Shown here: one piece after another, positions 26,446 through 35,448 of the stretch | How the letters are laid out: the number at the start of each line of letters is the position of its first letter | Numbering within the stretch: position 1 is the first letter of the stretch | Assembly: GCA_009691785.1 (NCBI GenBank) | Contig: SIAM01000002.1 | Coordinates: 1 to 64,000, forward strand | Direction: 5' to 3' | Length of the DNA stretch: 64,000 bases | From: Phycisphaerales bacterium | Lineage (GTDB): Bacteria > Planctomycetota > Phycisphaerae > Phycisphaerales > SM1A02 | The notes under the pieces: model-generated | Seen by the model: the letters and a program-made list of their open reading frames with translations, nothing else | Told to the model about the DNA's origin: nothing | The model's database searches: none | Translations under genes and position numbers: made by a program

Positions 26446-28038
26446 TCATGTCAACACATAATGCCGCGCAAGTTGGGCAAATTGCGCGGTTTGCTCCGCG
26501 GCCCACGCGCGATCGTGGCCAAGTTCTTGCGCCAACAATTGCGCCACAGCGGCGGAACATTCCAGCGCGGCCTTGGCGTCAAGCAACAACGAACGCGTGC
26601 GACGCGAAAGAACATCTTCAAGCGTGCGCGCCTGCTCCATGCGCGCGGCCCACGCCACCACCACCATGCTGTATGGAAGGCGCGCGTGCAGCGGCGCGGC
26701 AAGTTCTGGCTGTGCCTTCATCAGCGCCACAAGCGAGTCGGCGTCACTGCCGTAGCAGCGCAACCACTCTGGATGTTGCGCGAATGCGTTGGCGTTCTGC
26801 GAAGCGCCGTGCACAAGTAATTTTTCCGTTTGACATGGCGCGGCCGCAAGCCCGCCCGCTTTGATGGCGGCGTTGACAGCGTCCTGCGCCATCTTGCGAT
26901 AAGTGGTCCACTTGCCGCCCATCACGCTGATCAAACCGCTGGCGCTGGTTTGCACAACATGCTCGCGGCTAACTTTTTTGCTGGCTCCGCCATCTGTGCC
27001 GCCGGCGTGAACCAGCGGTCGCTGGCCCGCGAACACACTCAACACATCGGCGCGAGTTGGCTCGCGCTGCAAATAGCGCGAGGCGTTTCGTAAAATAAAA
27101 CCAATTTCTTCGTCCATTGGTTTTGGCTCAATTTCAGCCACTTTCATGGGCGTATCTGTTGTGCCAACAATCACGCGGTCGTGCCAAGGAATAACAAAAA
27201 GCACGCGCCCGTCATCGGTGTGGGGCACCATGATGGCCGTGTCGCCCGCAAGAAAAGATTTTGGCAACACCAAGTGCACGCCCTGCGCGGGCTCAATCAT
27301 GGCCGTCGCTTTGGGGTCATCCATGCGGCGGATGCTGTCGGCGAAGATGCCGGTGGCGTTCACCACAACTTTGGCGCGGATGAAAATATCTTGTTGCGTT
27401 TCTTCGCAACGACACATGGCGCCGTTGGTGCGCGCGCCATCATGAATTATTTTTGTGACCGCCATGCGGTTGGCCGCCACGGCGCCAAACTGCTGCGCGG
27501 TTTGCAACAAATTCACGGCCAAGCGTGCGTCGTCAAATTGGCCGTCGTAGTATTCAATGCCGCCTTGCAAATCTTCGCGCTGCACATTTGGAATTTTCTC
27601 AATGGTTTGCGCCGCCGAAAGCGTGCTGCTGGCTTTTAAATTTAATTTGCCCGCCAGCGCGTCGTACAACTTCAAGCCAGTTCCATAGAACGGACCTTCC
27701 CACCATGTGTAGCGTGGAACAATGAACGCCAACGGGTGCACCAAGTGCGACGCGTTCTGGTGCAGCAACCCACGCTCGTGCAGCGCTTCCATGACCAAGG
27801 CAATATCCAATTGTTCCAAGTAGCGCACGCCGCCATGCACCAACTTTGTGCTGCGGCTACTTGTTCCCTTGGCCCAGTCATGCGCCTCCACCAGCGCGGT
27901 TTTATAGCCGCGATTGGCCGCGTCCACCGCCGTGCCCAAACCCGTAGCGCCGCCGCCAATCACAAGCACATCAAAATGTTCGACACCAAGTTTGCACAGC
28001 GTGTCCACGCGTTGCGATTGAATGTTCGCGGCGCTCAT
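26446..28038 (-). CDS. glpD: Aerobic glycerol-3-phosphate dehydrogenase
   Basis: GlpD is an FAD enzyme at the membrane that oxidises glycerol-3-phosphate to dihydroxyacetone phosphate and passes electrons to quinone. The 530-residue product has the FAD-binding motif DVLVIGGGATGLGTAVDAANRGY and the family segments SSRSTKLVHGGVRYLEQ and IPWHDRVIVGTTDT, plus a C-terminal helical domain. The start at 28038 (MSAANIQSQ) is preferred because AAAGGAG lies just upstream; it overlaps the glpK stop in an ATGA arrangement. This implies translational coupling of the glycerol kinase and dehydrogenase. Confidence 0.96.
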   Translation of the reverse strand: MSAANIQSQRVDTLCKLGVEHFDVLVIGGGATGLGTAVDAANRGYKTALVEAHDWAKGTSSRSTKLVHGGVRYLEQLDIALVMEALHERGLLHQNASHLVHPLAFIVPRYTWWEGPFYGTGLKLYDALAGKLNLKASSTLSAAQTIEKIPNVQREDLQGGIEYYDGQFDDARLAVNLLQTAQQFGAVAANRMAVTKIIHDGARTNGAMCRCEETQQDIFIRAKVVVNATGIFADSIRRMDDPKATAMIEPAQGVHLVLPKSFLAGDTAIMVPHTDDGRVLFVIPWHDRVIVGTTDTPMKVAEIEPKPMDEEIGFILRNASRYLQREPTRADVLSVFAGQRPLVHAGGTDGGASKKVSREHVVQTSASGLISVMGGKWTTYRKMAQDAVNAAIKAGGLAAAPCQTEKLLVHGASQNANAFAQHPEWLRCYGSDADSLVALMKAQPELAAPLHARLPYSMVVVAWAARMEQARTLEDVLSRRTRSLLLDAKAALECSAAVAQLLAQELGHDRAWAAEQTAQFAQLARHYVLT

Positions 28039-29555
28039 GAAGTGGCTCCTTTGGATTCGTCTTGCGCCCACTCGCCAGCACGGGCAAGCGCGCGCTTCCA
28101 GTTGGCGCGCTGTGAGAGTCGTTGATCATCTGAAATTTTTGGTTTGAACACGCGGTCCACTGTTCTGTTTTTGGAAAGTTCAGAAATGTTTTTCCACATG
28201 CCGCTGGCAATGCCAGCCATGAACGCGGCGCCTTGCGCCGTGGTTTCGGTCACCTTGGGTCGCTCCACGGCGGCGTTTAAAAGATTGGCTTGAGTTTGCA
28301 TAAGCAAATCACTGGCGCTGGCGCCGCCATCCACGCGCAAAATTCCTACGGGCGCGCCCGCGTCGCTGGTCATGGCTTCAAGAACATCCGCCACTTGATG
28401 CGCGATGCCTTCCAGAGTTGCGCGCGCAATGTGCGCCGCGGTGCTTCCGCGCGTGAGCCCAAGTATGCAGCCACGCGCGCGCGGGTCCCATGTTGGCGCG
28501 CCAAGTCCGGCAAAGGCTGGCACCACAAACACGCCGCCAGAATCTGGCACGGACTCCGCCAATTTATTCACATCGGAACTCTTGCGAATAATTCCAAGAC
28601 CATCGCGCAACCACTGCACCGCGCTGCCGCCAACAAAAACGCTGCCTTCCAGCGCGTAATGCGCCGGTTGATTGTGCATGCGCCACGCCACCGTGGTCAA
28701 CAATCTGTTCTTGCTCATGGCAGGCTGCGTGCCAGTTTGCATAAGCATGAAACACCCAGTTCCATAGGTGTTTTTGGCCATTCCTTTGTCCAGGCACAGT
28801 TGGCCAAAGAGCGCCGCTTGTTGATCGCCAACCATGGATCGAATTGGAATTTCGCTGCCAAAAAGTTCGGGGTCACTCACGCCAAACTCACTGTCACAAG
28901 AAATAACCTCCGGAAGAATTTCCGCGGGCACATTGAAAATGGAAAGCATCTCTTGGCTCCACTGCAATGTCTTGAGATCAAGCAAACTTGTGCGGCTGGC
29001 ATTGGTGACATCGGTCATGTGCGCGCGACCACCGGTGAGTTTCCACAGCAACCAAGAGTCAATCGTGCCCGCGGCCAATTCGCCTTTGGCCGCGCGCGCG
29101 CGCGCGTTTGGAACGTGATCCAATATCCACGCCATTTTAGACGCGCTGAAATACGGATCAAGCAGCAAGCCGGTGACTTCGTTCACGCGTTTCTGCCCGC
29201 CAGTGGCGCGAATTTTGTCCATGATGGAAGCCGTGCGCCGATCTTGCCAGACAATGGCCGGCGCAATGGGACGCCCCGTGGCTCGCTCCCAAATCACCGT
29301 GGTTTCACGCTGATTTGTTATGCCAATGGCGGCGATATCACGCGGACCAATCTTGGCGCGCTTGATGCATTCGCGCGCCGTTTCCAGTTGCGTGGTCCAA
29401 ATCTCCTGCGCATCGTGCTCCACCCAACCAGCGTTTGGAAATGATTGATGAAATTCCTGCTGAGCCACAGATCGCAACGCGCCCTTGTCGTTAAAGACAA
29501 TGGAGCGCGAACTTGTGGTTCCTTGGTCAAAGGCAAGAATGTGCGATTTATGCAT
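28035..29555 (-). CDS. glpK: Glycerol kinase
   Basis: GlpK phosphorylates glycerol to glycerol-3-phosphate with ATP. The 506-residue product has the FGGY-family features: the N-terminal DQGTTSSRSIVFN, TNQRETTVIWE, PAIVWQDRR, the GDQQAALFGQLC segment, and the C-terminal LRVDGGASASDLLMQ. The length is standard. No glpF facilitator gene is next to it, so glycerol may enter by another route. The kinase stop overlaps the glpD start by four bases. The DinB-like gene lies 32 bases upstream on the same strand. Confidence 0.97.
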   Translation of the reverse strand: MHKSHILAFDQGTTSSRSIVFNDKGALRSVAQQEFHQSFPNAGWVEHDAQEIWTTQLETARECIKRAKIGPRDIAAIGITNQRETTVIWERATGRPIAPAIVWQDRRTASIMDKIRATGGQKRVNEVTGLLLDPYFSASKMAWILDHVPNARARAAKGELAAGTIDSWLLWKLTGGRAHMTDVTNASRTSLLDLKTLQWSQEMLSIFNVPAEILPEVISCDSEFGVSDPELFGSEIPIRSMVGDQQAALFGQLCLDKGMAKNTYGTGCFMLMQTGTQPAMSKNRLLTTVAWRMHNQPAHYALEGSVFVGGSAVQWLRDGLGIIRKSSDVNKLAESVPDSGGVFVVPAFAGLGAPTWDPRARGCILGLTRGSTAAHIARATLEGIAHQVADVLEAMTSDAGAPVGILRVDGGASASDLLMQTQANLLNAAVERPKVTETTAQGAAFMAGIASGMWKNISELSKNRTVDRVFKPKISDDQRLSQRANWKRALARAGEWAQDESKGATS

Positions 29556-29587
29556 GGCGTGCTTTTAGGTTGAGCACATTACAGGCA

Positions 29588-30115
29588 TCAATTGCAACTG
29601 CCCATGCCCATCACTCGGCGCCACGCGCTGATTTGTCCAAGATGCATTTGCATATGGCTGCCGCACATGAACATGACTACGGAGCCCAATGTTGGAAACA
29701 TTTCGCTCATGCGTCCGCCCATGGGATTGGCTTGCAAGAAAGTTTCATCTGAAACCCCAGGCAGAGTGGCAGCAACAAGTTTGTAGCGCTCCAGGAAATT
29801 TTTTAACACAACATCTTTGTTTGGATACTGACCAGTTTGCTCCAAGCATGGCGCGCCATTCTTAAAAAATTCATCTTGCTTGGGATCGATTGGGTTGGCC
29901 AAATCTTTGCGGCCAATCATTTCCAGAATGCGCTCGGCGTACAGACCCAAGTGCGCAATGTAAAACAGCGGATGATTCACATCTTTCATTGGACAGTGGC
30001 CAAACTTGGCGGCAGGAATATCCTTGCAGAGTTTTTCGGCGTAACTGATGCCGTAATTCAGACCTGGGGCGATCATTGATCCAATTCCTACGCTGGTTGT
30101 GGTTGCTGTTGTCAT
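29588..30115 (-). CDS. DinB-like four-helix protein
   Basis: The 175-residue product looks like a member of the DinB/YfiT-like four-helix-bundle superfamily. It has His residues in the usual helix positions: NHPLFYIAHLG in the second helix and SHMQMHLGQISAWRR near the C-terminus, where HxxGQIxxxR is typical. Some superfamily members are metal-dependent thiol transferases or hydrolases, but most are uncharacterised. No catalytic activity can be assigned. It is upstream of glpK on the same strand with a 32-base gap. Confidence 0.75.
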   Translation of the reverse strand: MTTATTTSVGIGSMIAPGLNYGISYAEKLCKDIPAAKFGHCPMKDVNHPLFYIAHLGLYAERILEMIGRKDLANPIDPKQDEFFKNGAPCLEQTGQYPNKDVVLKNFLERYKLVAATLPGVSDETFLQANPMGGRMSEMFPTLGSVVMFMCGSHMQMHLGQISAWRRVMGMGSCN

Positions 30116-30169
30116 GAATGAATCCTATACCCATTCTTCAGCCCAAACAAAGTGGAGTTTTGAAATTTA

Positions 30170-31360
30170 TTAGCCGCCTATAAAGCGATCATAAATAGAG
30201 CGCGCCAAAGTTTCGTCGCTGCAACGGCCGACAATGGCGCGTCCATCGGCGAACACTGTCAATTCAACCGGTTCGCCGCCAAGCCCCGCAATATTGCGCA
30301 GTTGCCCGTGCAAGGAACCCCCGCGCCTGGCGAACTGGCCATGGTCAAGCAGTTGTTTTTCAAGCGCCGACAAATCCATGTCCAAAGCCGCGCGATCTGA
30401 TTTCTTGCGCCGCGCCGGTAGAACCTGAATAGAGCCGCGCCCGCACAAGTGCGCCACACGCGCCGACTCATTGGATGGCTGAAGAAATGAAAATTCTTTT
30501 TTGCCACAACACGCGCAATGTTCATCAATTGAAATCGCGATGGTTGCGTGGCGATGCGCGGCCAAATCCACGCTCCATAATTTTCGCTCCAGCAAATCCG
30601 CGCGTCCCGCGAGCAAAAATAATGCCTGGCTCGCGGCAAACGCGCCGACCATTCCCACCACCGGTCCCATCACTCCCGCAAGATCGCATGTTGGCAACAC
30701 GCCAGGCGCTGGCATGTCTGGATACACGCAGCGCAAACACGCGCCACGCGCCGCGAAGTGGTTGGAGTTGGATGTTGCGTTCGCTTTGCCCGCTTTAGAA
30801 ATGCGTGCGTCAACATCGGAAGCATTTGAAACGTCCATGTTAGAAAAGTTTTTATCAACAGCAACATCGCGCGGCAGCACAACCATGCAGCGTCCTTCCA
30901 TGGCAACGGCGGCCGCGTACACATAAGGAATTCCATCGCGCACGGACACATCATTCAACACAAAGCGCGTCTCTATGTTGTCAAGGCCGTCCACAATCAC
31001 ATTCACGCCGCGCGCCAAATCAGCCGCATTTTCCGCGTTCACATGCTCTACGCATGCGTGCACACGAATGGTGGAATCAATCTCCTTCACGCGCCGCGCC
31101 GCCGCCTCGGCCTTGGGGGCGCCCGCTTGCGCGTCGCGCTCGCTGAACAATTGCTGGCGCTGCAAGTTGGACCACTCCACAACATCGCGGTCCACCAATG
31201 TCAACTGTCCAACGCCCGCGCGCGCCAACCACTCAATGCTCGCGCAACCAAGCGCACCGCAACCAACCACCAACACATGCGCGCCACGAATGCGCGACTG
31301 CCCCGCTTGCCCGCACCAAGGCAAAGTAATTTGTCGTTCATGGCGCTGGCCTTGTGGCAT
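30170..31360 (-). CDS. ThiF/MoeB/HesA-type adenylyltransferase
   Basis: The product is an E1-like enzyme that adenylates the C-terminal Gly of a small sulfur-carrier protein. The 396-residue form has the nucleotide-binding HVLVVGCGALGCASIEWLARAGVG, the family VDRDVVEWSNLQRQ, and two Cys pairs for zinc (CLRCVYPD and CACCG). The C-terminal part after residue 310 ends in a segment (LTVFADGRAIVGRCSDETLARSIYDRFIG) that also ends some ThiF-family proteins. Thiamine and molybdopterin are both possible pathways; no thiS, moaD or thiG is adjacent. The start at 31360 (MPQGQRHERQ) is chosen. The ORF track start at 31441 lies upstream of the rpsG terminator. Confidence 0.87.
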   Translation of the reverse strand: MPQGQRHERQITLPWCGQAGQSRIRGAHVLVVGCGALGCASIEWLARAGVGQLTLVDRDVVEWSNLQRQQLFSERDAQAGAPKAEAAARRVKEIDSTIRVHACVEHVNAENAADLARGVNVIVDGLDNIETRFVLNDVSVRDGIPYVYAAAVAMEGRCMVVLPRDVAVDKNFSNMDVSNASDVDARISKAGKANATSNSNHFAARGACLRCVYPDMPAPGVLPTCDLAGVMGPVVGMVGAFAASQALFLLAGRADLLERKLWSVDLAAHRHATIAISIDEHCACCGKKEFSFLQPSNESARVAHLCGRGSIQVLPARRKKSDRAALDMDLSALEKQLLDHGQFARRGGSLHGQLRNIAGLGGEPVELTVFADGRAIVGRCSDETLARSIYDRFIGG

Positions 31361-31398
31361 GTTGAGAGTGTCCCACGCCGTGGCAAAAAAACAAACCC

Positions 31399-31431
31399 CA
31401 AAAAAAGCGGCGACCCCGAAGGATCGCCGCT
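31399..31431 (-). terminator. Rho-independent terminator after rpsG
   Basis: A perfect 8-bp stem (arms 31406-31413 and 31424-31431, sequence agcggcga) closes a 10-base loop. Read on the minus strand it is followed by a run of Ts. It separates the ribosomal genes from the ThiF-type gene. Confidence 0.85.
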
Positions 31432-31468
31432 GTGAATTCACATTGAAAATAACCTTACCAAGCCCAAC

Positions 31469-31963
31469 TTACCAAGCAAAGTGAGCGAATGCCTTGTTGG
31501 CGTCCGCCATGCGATGCGTGTTCTCACGCGTTGCAACGGCCTTGCCTTCATTCTTGCAAGCGCTGAACAATTCGTTGGCCAATTTGATGTGCATTGGCCG
31601 ACCCTTTTCAGCGCGGGCTGCTTCAATAATCCAGCGGAAGGTCAAACTTTGCGCGCGTCGACGATTGAGTTGCATTGGCACTTGATAATTGGCGCCACCG
31701 ACGCGCTTTGAACGCACTTCGACAACTGGCTTCACGTTTTCAATTGCCTTTTGGAACACTTCAATAGCCGTTCGAGGCAACGTGTCCAACTTTTCCTTTT
31801 CAAGACGCGCTTGAATGGTGTCGAAGGCTTGATACACAACCTTTTGGGCCGTGGCTTTCTTGCCGTCATACATGATGCAATTGACAAACTTGGCGACCAA
31901 TTTGTCTTGGTAACGAGGATCTGGCTGCAGTTGCGCTTCGCTATTAGTAATTCGTCCGCCCAT
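31469..31963 (-). CDS. rpsG: 30S ribosomal protein S7
   Basis: S7 binds the 3' domain of 16S rRNA and starts assembly of the 30S head. The 164-residue product has the family segments LVAKFVNCIMYDGKKATAQ, VEVRSKRVGGANYQVP and RWIIEAAR, with the C-terminal RENTHRMADANKAFAHF. aggaga lies before the ATG. The gap to rpsL is 190 bases, longer than usual in the str operon. It ends close to a good terminator. fusA and tuf, which often follow rpsG, are not present; a ThiF-type gene follows. Confidence 0.98.
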   Translation of the reverse strand: MGGRITNSEAQLQPDPRYQDKLVAKFVNCIMYDGKKATAQKVVYQAFDTIQARLEKEKLDTLPRTAIEVFQKAIENVKPVVEVRSKRVGGANYQVPMQLNRRRAQSLTFRWIIEAARAEKGRPMHIKLANELFSACKNEGKAVATRENTHRMADANKAFAHFAW

Positions 31964-32153
31964 TGGGGGATCTCCTGTGGCTCGGCATCCCGAAATGGGA
32001 CGTCAGTTCACCAAGGCATGGGCAACGCGCCCTTAGAGTGGCTCCTTGATTACTTGCCGAAATGTGCCGAAAAGTATTTCAAATCCAAACTTCAAACCCA
32101 AACTTGAAATGCATTCGCGCCACAAAGTGCGCCAACACATTTCTAATTTCAAA

Positions 32154-32543
32154 TTACTTCTTCTTGGTCGAAGCGGCCTTCTTCTTCACGCCGTACAACG
32201 AACGACCCTTCTTGCGGCCATCAACACCAAGACAATCCAAAATGCCGCGCACAACGTGGTAGCGAACACCAGGAAGATCTCGCACACGGCCGCCGCGCAC
32301 CAAGACAATTGAATGCTCCTGCAAATTGTGGCCTTCGCCGCCGATATACGCGGTGATTTCTTTTCCGTTGCTCAAACGAATACGCGCCACCTTGCGAAGC
32401 GCGGAGTTTGGCTTCTTGGGAGTCACGGTCTTCACTTGAAGGCACACGCCGCGTCGCTGTGGGCAACGAGCAAGATCTTTCACCTTGCTTTTGGCTGGCG
32501 GATTGCGTCTGGGATTTTTGATGAGTTGATTAATCGTTGGCAT
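32154..32543 (-). CDS. rpsL: 30S ribosomal protein S12
   Basis: S12 lies at the decoding centre, where its residues contact the codon-anticodon helix. The 129-residue product begins [20 protein letters not shown] and contains the conserved [18 protein letters not shown] and [28 protein letters not shown]. The Lys in TPKKPNS, where streptomycin resistance changes occur in other bacteria, is the ancestral residue here. The end is Lys-rich ([10 protein letters not shown]). It lies 51 bases downstream of rnhA and upstream of rpsG on the same strand. Confidence 0.98.
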   Translation of the reverse strand: MPTINQLIKNPRRNPPAKSKVKDLARCPQRRGVCLQVKTVTPKKPNSALRKVARIRLSNGKEITAYIGGEGHNLQEHSIVLVRGGRVRDLPGVRYHVVRGILDCLGVDGRKKGRSLYGVKKKAASTKKK

Positions 32544-32594
32544 AATTGAGTCACTTGTTGGTCGAAAGACCGAGTCGAGAAGTGTAACGCAAGT

Positions 32595-33041
32595 TCACCG
32601 ATTTCGCAGGGTCTCAATTGCCGCAACCGCCATTTCATCGCATTTTGTGTTCTCAGGGTGCTCGGCGTGGCCGCGAATCCACACCGGATTCAGCGTGTGA
32701 ATGCTTCGGATTTGGTCTAATTGCTGCCATAAATCGATGTTTTTGACGGGTTTTTTGGCGGCCGTGCGCCAACCGCGGACTTTCCAAGCGCTTAACCATT
32801 CCTTTAAACCCTTGACCACATATTCGCTGTCTGAAATCACCCGCACCTGCGACGGCTTGGAAATGGAGTCAAATCCACGAATGACGGCGGTTAATTCCAT
32901 GCGATTGTTGGTGGTTCCATGCTCCGCGCCGGACTGCAGCAATTCGTCAGAACCTCCAATTTCCCGCAAAATAAAGCCCCAGCCGCCGGGGCCGGGGTTG
33001 CCTGAACACGCGCCATCTGTGAACAAATCAAAGCTTTGCAC
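32595..33041 (-). CDS. rnhA: Ribonuclease HI
   Basis: RNase HI cuts the RNA strand of RNA-DNA hybrids and removes R-loops. The 148-residue product has the catalytic acids in LFTDGACSGNPGPGGWG (Asp), NNRMELTAVIRG (Glu), VISDSEYVVKGL (Asp) and the late CDEMAV (Asp), plus WIRGHAEHPEN with the conserved His. The length is standard. It lies upstream of rpsL and is divergent from rpmF, with about 110 bases between the starts. Confidence 0.96.
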   Translation of the reverse strand: MQSFDLFTDGACSGNPGPGGWGFILREIGGSDELLQSGAEHGTTNNRMELTAVIRGFDSISKPSQVRVISDSEYVVKGLKEWLSAWKVRGWRTAAKKPVKNIDLWQQLDQIRSIHTLNPVWIRGHAEHPENTKCDEMAVAAIETLRNR

Positions 33042-33097
33042 GCCTTCAATGTACGCTTAATTCAAATCCCCATCTGTCTATTGATATTGAATCATGC

Positions 33098-33125
33098 TTG
33101 ACAAAATGAGGGTTTCGGCTATCTT
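33098..33125 (+). promoter_or_regulatory. Probable promoter of rpmF-plsX-fabH
   Basis: A perfect -35 hexamer TTGACA (33098-33103) is followed after 16 bases by TATCTT (33120-33125). The ATG of rpmF lies about 28 bases after the -10 hexamer, which gives a short leader. Confidence 0.6.
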
Positions 33126-33153
33126 TACCGATCCAACGTACTGAGAAACAGAC

Positions 33154-33339
33154 ATGACACCAGCATTTAGACAATCCCCAGGTCGAACCCGACGACGACG
33201 CTCCCACAACGCGATCAAGGCGGCTCACACCGTCTTGTGCCCAAACTGTGGCGCAGCAAAACGTCCGCACAGCGCGTGCTCAAGTTGCGGCTATGTGCGA
33301 CCAGGTCTGCAACTCAAGACCGGTCAGATAGGTCAATAA
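33154..33339 (+). CDS. rpmF: 50S ribosomal protein L32
   Basis: L32 is a small zinc-ribbon protein of the large subunit. The 61-residue product has two Cys pairs, CPNCG and CSSCG, and the basic start [14 protein letters not shown]. It is followed by plsX after only three bases, the common rpmF-plsX-fab arrangement that links ribosome and membrane lipid synthesis. A promoter-like pair lies just upstream. Confidence 0.95.
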   Translation: MTPAFRQSPGRTRRRRSHNAIKAAHTVLCPNCGAAKRPHSACSSCGYVRPGLQLKTGQIGQ

Positions 33340-33342
33340 TTC

Positions 33343-34368
33343 ATGCGACTTGGCGTGGATGTCATGGGCGGCGACAATGCGCCCGACGAGATCCTGAAGG
33401 GTTGCATTGCCGCGCTTCCAAAGCTTGCGGCTGACGATGAACTTGTTTTATACGGCGATCGACGCGTCATTGAAGAAACATTCAGTGAGCGCGGAATTTC
33501 CGACAAGCGCCTGACCATTGTCGCCACCACCGAAGTCATTGGCATGGAAGAGTCACCTGTTGAGGCGATTCGTTCCAAGCGCGACGCGAGCATGGTTGTG
33601 ATGGCGAAAGACGCCAGCCCAAAAAATGAAAATAAACTGCACGCCATTGTGAGCGCGGGCAACACCGGCGCCATGGTGAGCGCGGCGCAAATGCACATGC
33701 GTCGCATTCCAAATGTGGTCCGACCTGGCATTGCCGTCACCGTTCCAACTTTCGCTGGCGCCGTGGTGCTGATCGATGTTGGAGCCAATATCGAGCCAAA
33801 ACCAGTGCATTTGGCGCAGTACGGAGTGATGGGCGCCATCTACGCCAAGATTGCGTGCGGCATTGAAAATCCGCGCGTGGCCATTATGAATGTGGGCGGC
33901 GAAGAAGCCAAGGGCACCGATGACATGCGACTTGCGCGCGACATGCTGCGCGCCGCCGCCGGTTTAAATTTCACCGGCTTTGTTGAAGGTCGCGGCGTGT
34001 TTGATGGCGAAGCCGATGTGGTGATCACCGATGGCGTGGTTGGAAACGTCATGATTAAACTTGCCGAAGGACTTTCCAAAGGCATCTTCAAAGCGCTGGC
34101 GCGTGAAGTGTTGGCGATTGATCCAGAACTTGCGGCGCGCCTTGAGCCCGTTGTAAAAAGTTTGTACGCCAAACATGACTATCACGAGTTTGGTGGCGCG
34201 CCTCTTCTTGGCGTGAACGGCATCGCGCTGATTAGCCATGGCTCCAGCCAAGCGCGCACAATTATGAACGCCATCACGCGCATGAAGATGTTCGCGGCTT
34301 CAAACATCAACGCGCAAATGAGCGAGCAACTTGGTCTTATGCGTATTTCGGACGAGGTCTCTGCGTGA
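33343..34368 (+). CDS. plsX: Phosphate acyltransferase PlsX
   Basis: PlsX makes acyl-phosphate from acyl-ACP for the PlsY acyltransferase, the first step to phosphatidic acid. The 341-residue product has the family start MRLGVDVMGGDNAPDEILKG, the AIVSAGNTGAMVSAAQM segment, and ALISHGSSQARTIMNAI near the end. It starts three bases after rpmF and overlaps fabH by four bases. The enzyme is peripheral to the membrane in other bacteria. Confidence 0.97.
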   Translation: MRLGVDVMGGDNAPDEILKGCIAALPKLAADDELVLYGDRRVIEETFSERGISDKRLTIVATTEVIGMEESPVEAIRSKRDASMVVMAKDASPKNENKLHAIVSAGNTGAMVSAAQMHMRRIPNVVRPGIAVTVPTFAGAVVLIDVGANIEPKPVHLAQYGVMGAIYAKIACGIENPRVAIMNVGGEEAKGTDDMRLARDMLRAAAGLNFTGFVEGRGVFDGEADVVITDGVVGNVMIKLAEGLSKGIFKALAREVLAIDPELAARLEPVVKSLYAKHDYHEFGGAPLLGVNGIALISHGSSQARTIMNAITRMKMFAASNINAQMSEQLGLMRISDEVSA

Positions 34369-35369
34369 TACAGCCCTCCGGCGCATGCGGCGTCCGGATG
34401 GCGGGCACTGGGTCCGCTGTTCCGGAAAAAATTCTCACCAACGACGATTTGTCGCGCATTCTTGACACCACGGACGAGTGGATCACGCAGCGCACTGGCA
34501 TTCGTTGCCGCCGCGTGAGCGATCAATCAAAAGAAGGCACATTTACGCTGTCGCGCGACGCTTTGTGCCGTGCGCTTGATGCCGCCTCCATGAAGGCATC
34601 CGACCTGGATTTGCTGATCATTGGAACATGCACCGCGGAAATGCGCTGCCCAAGTTTGGCCTGCCGAGTGGCCGGCGATGTGGGCGCCATCAACGCCGGC
34701 GCATTTGATGTGACCGCGGCCTGCAGCGGATTTGTCTACGCGCTGAATGTCGCCGAGACAATGGTGCGCTCGGGTCGATATAAAAATGTTGGCGTGATTG
34801 GCGCCGACGCCATGAGCACCATGGTCGACTACCAAGATCGCTCGGTCAGTATTTTATTTGGCGACGCCGCGGGCGCCGCAATTCTTGTGCCCGACCCAGA
34901 CTTGAACCGCGGATGCATTTATCAAACGCTGGGCTCGGATGGCCGCGACTGGACTGGTTTGTACATTCCAAATCGCGCGCAGGAAGTTCCAGAAGCCGAC
35001 AAGGACAATCCAATTCGTCTTGGCTATTTGCGCATGGATGGCCGCGAGATTTTTAAATTTGCCGTGACCAAATTTCGCGAAGTGATCGCCGACGCGCTGG
35101 AGAAGACCGGACTGACCGCCGACGACATTAGTCAAATTGTGTGCCACCAAAGCAACGCGCGCATTATTGAGAACGCCATTGAAAAATTAAAATTGCCGCG
35201 TGAAAAAGTTTTGATCAACATTGATCAATATGGAAATTCCAGCTCTGGAAGCGTTGGCTTGTGCCTGGATCAGGTGTGGCGCGCTGGCAAAGTTCCCGCG
35301 GGAAAGCCCATGATTTTGGTGGCTTTTGGTGGCGGCGTGACTTGGGCTAGCAATGTGTGGAATGTTTAA
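34365..35369 (+). CDS. fabH: 3-oxoacyl-ACP synthase III (FabH)
   Basis: FabH condenses acetyl-CoA with malonyl-ACP to start fatty-acid synthesis. The 334-residue product has the catalytic Cys in FDVTAACSGFVYAL, His in VCHQSNARIIENA and Asn in NIDQYGNSSSGSV, with a C-terminal FGGGVTWASNVW. The start is GTG at 34365, overlapping the plsX stop by four bases (GTGA), which implies coupled translation. The N-terminus GVRMAGTGSAVPEKILTNDDL fits the family start after a short leader. Confidence 0.96.
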   Translation: MIQPSGACGVRMAGTGSAVPEKILTNDDLSRILDTTDEWITQRTGIRCRRVSDQSKEGTFTLSRDALCRALDAASMKASDLDLLIIGTCTAEMRCPSLACRVAGDVGAINAGAFDVTAACSGFVYALNVAETMVRSGRYKNVGVIGADAMSTMVDYQDRSVSILFGDAAGAAILVPDPDLNRGCIYQTLGSDGRDWTGLYIPNRAQEVPEADKDNPIRLGYLRMDGREIFKFAVTKFREVIADALEKTGLTADDISQIVCHQSNARIIENAIEKLKLPREKVLINIDQYGNSSSGSVGLCLDQVWRAGKVPAGKPMILVAFGGGVTWASNVWNV

Positions 35370-35448
35370 TTTTTCACGGTCCGTCGGGTGGCGTGGCTAA
35401 TGTCTTTCTTTCAATTCGCGTGGAGCATTTCCACCTAGGAGCGTTTCA

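Noticed and set aside
28290-29444. 384-residue ORF antisense to glpK
   Set aside because: It lies wholly within the conserved glycerol kinase gene and has no recognised motifs.
31361-31441. ThiF-type gene starting at 31441
   Set aside because: That start lies beyond the rpsG terminator stem, and the hydrophobic leader it would add is encoded by the terminator region.
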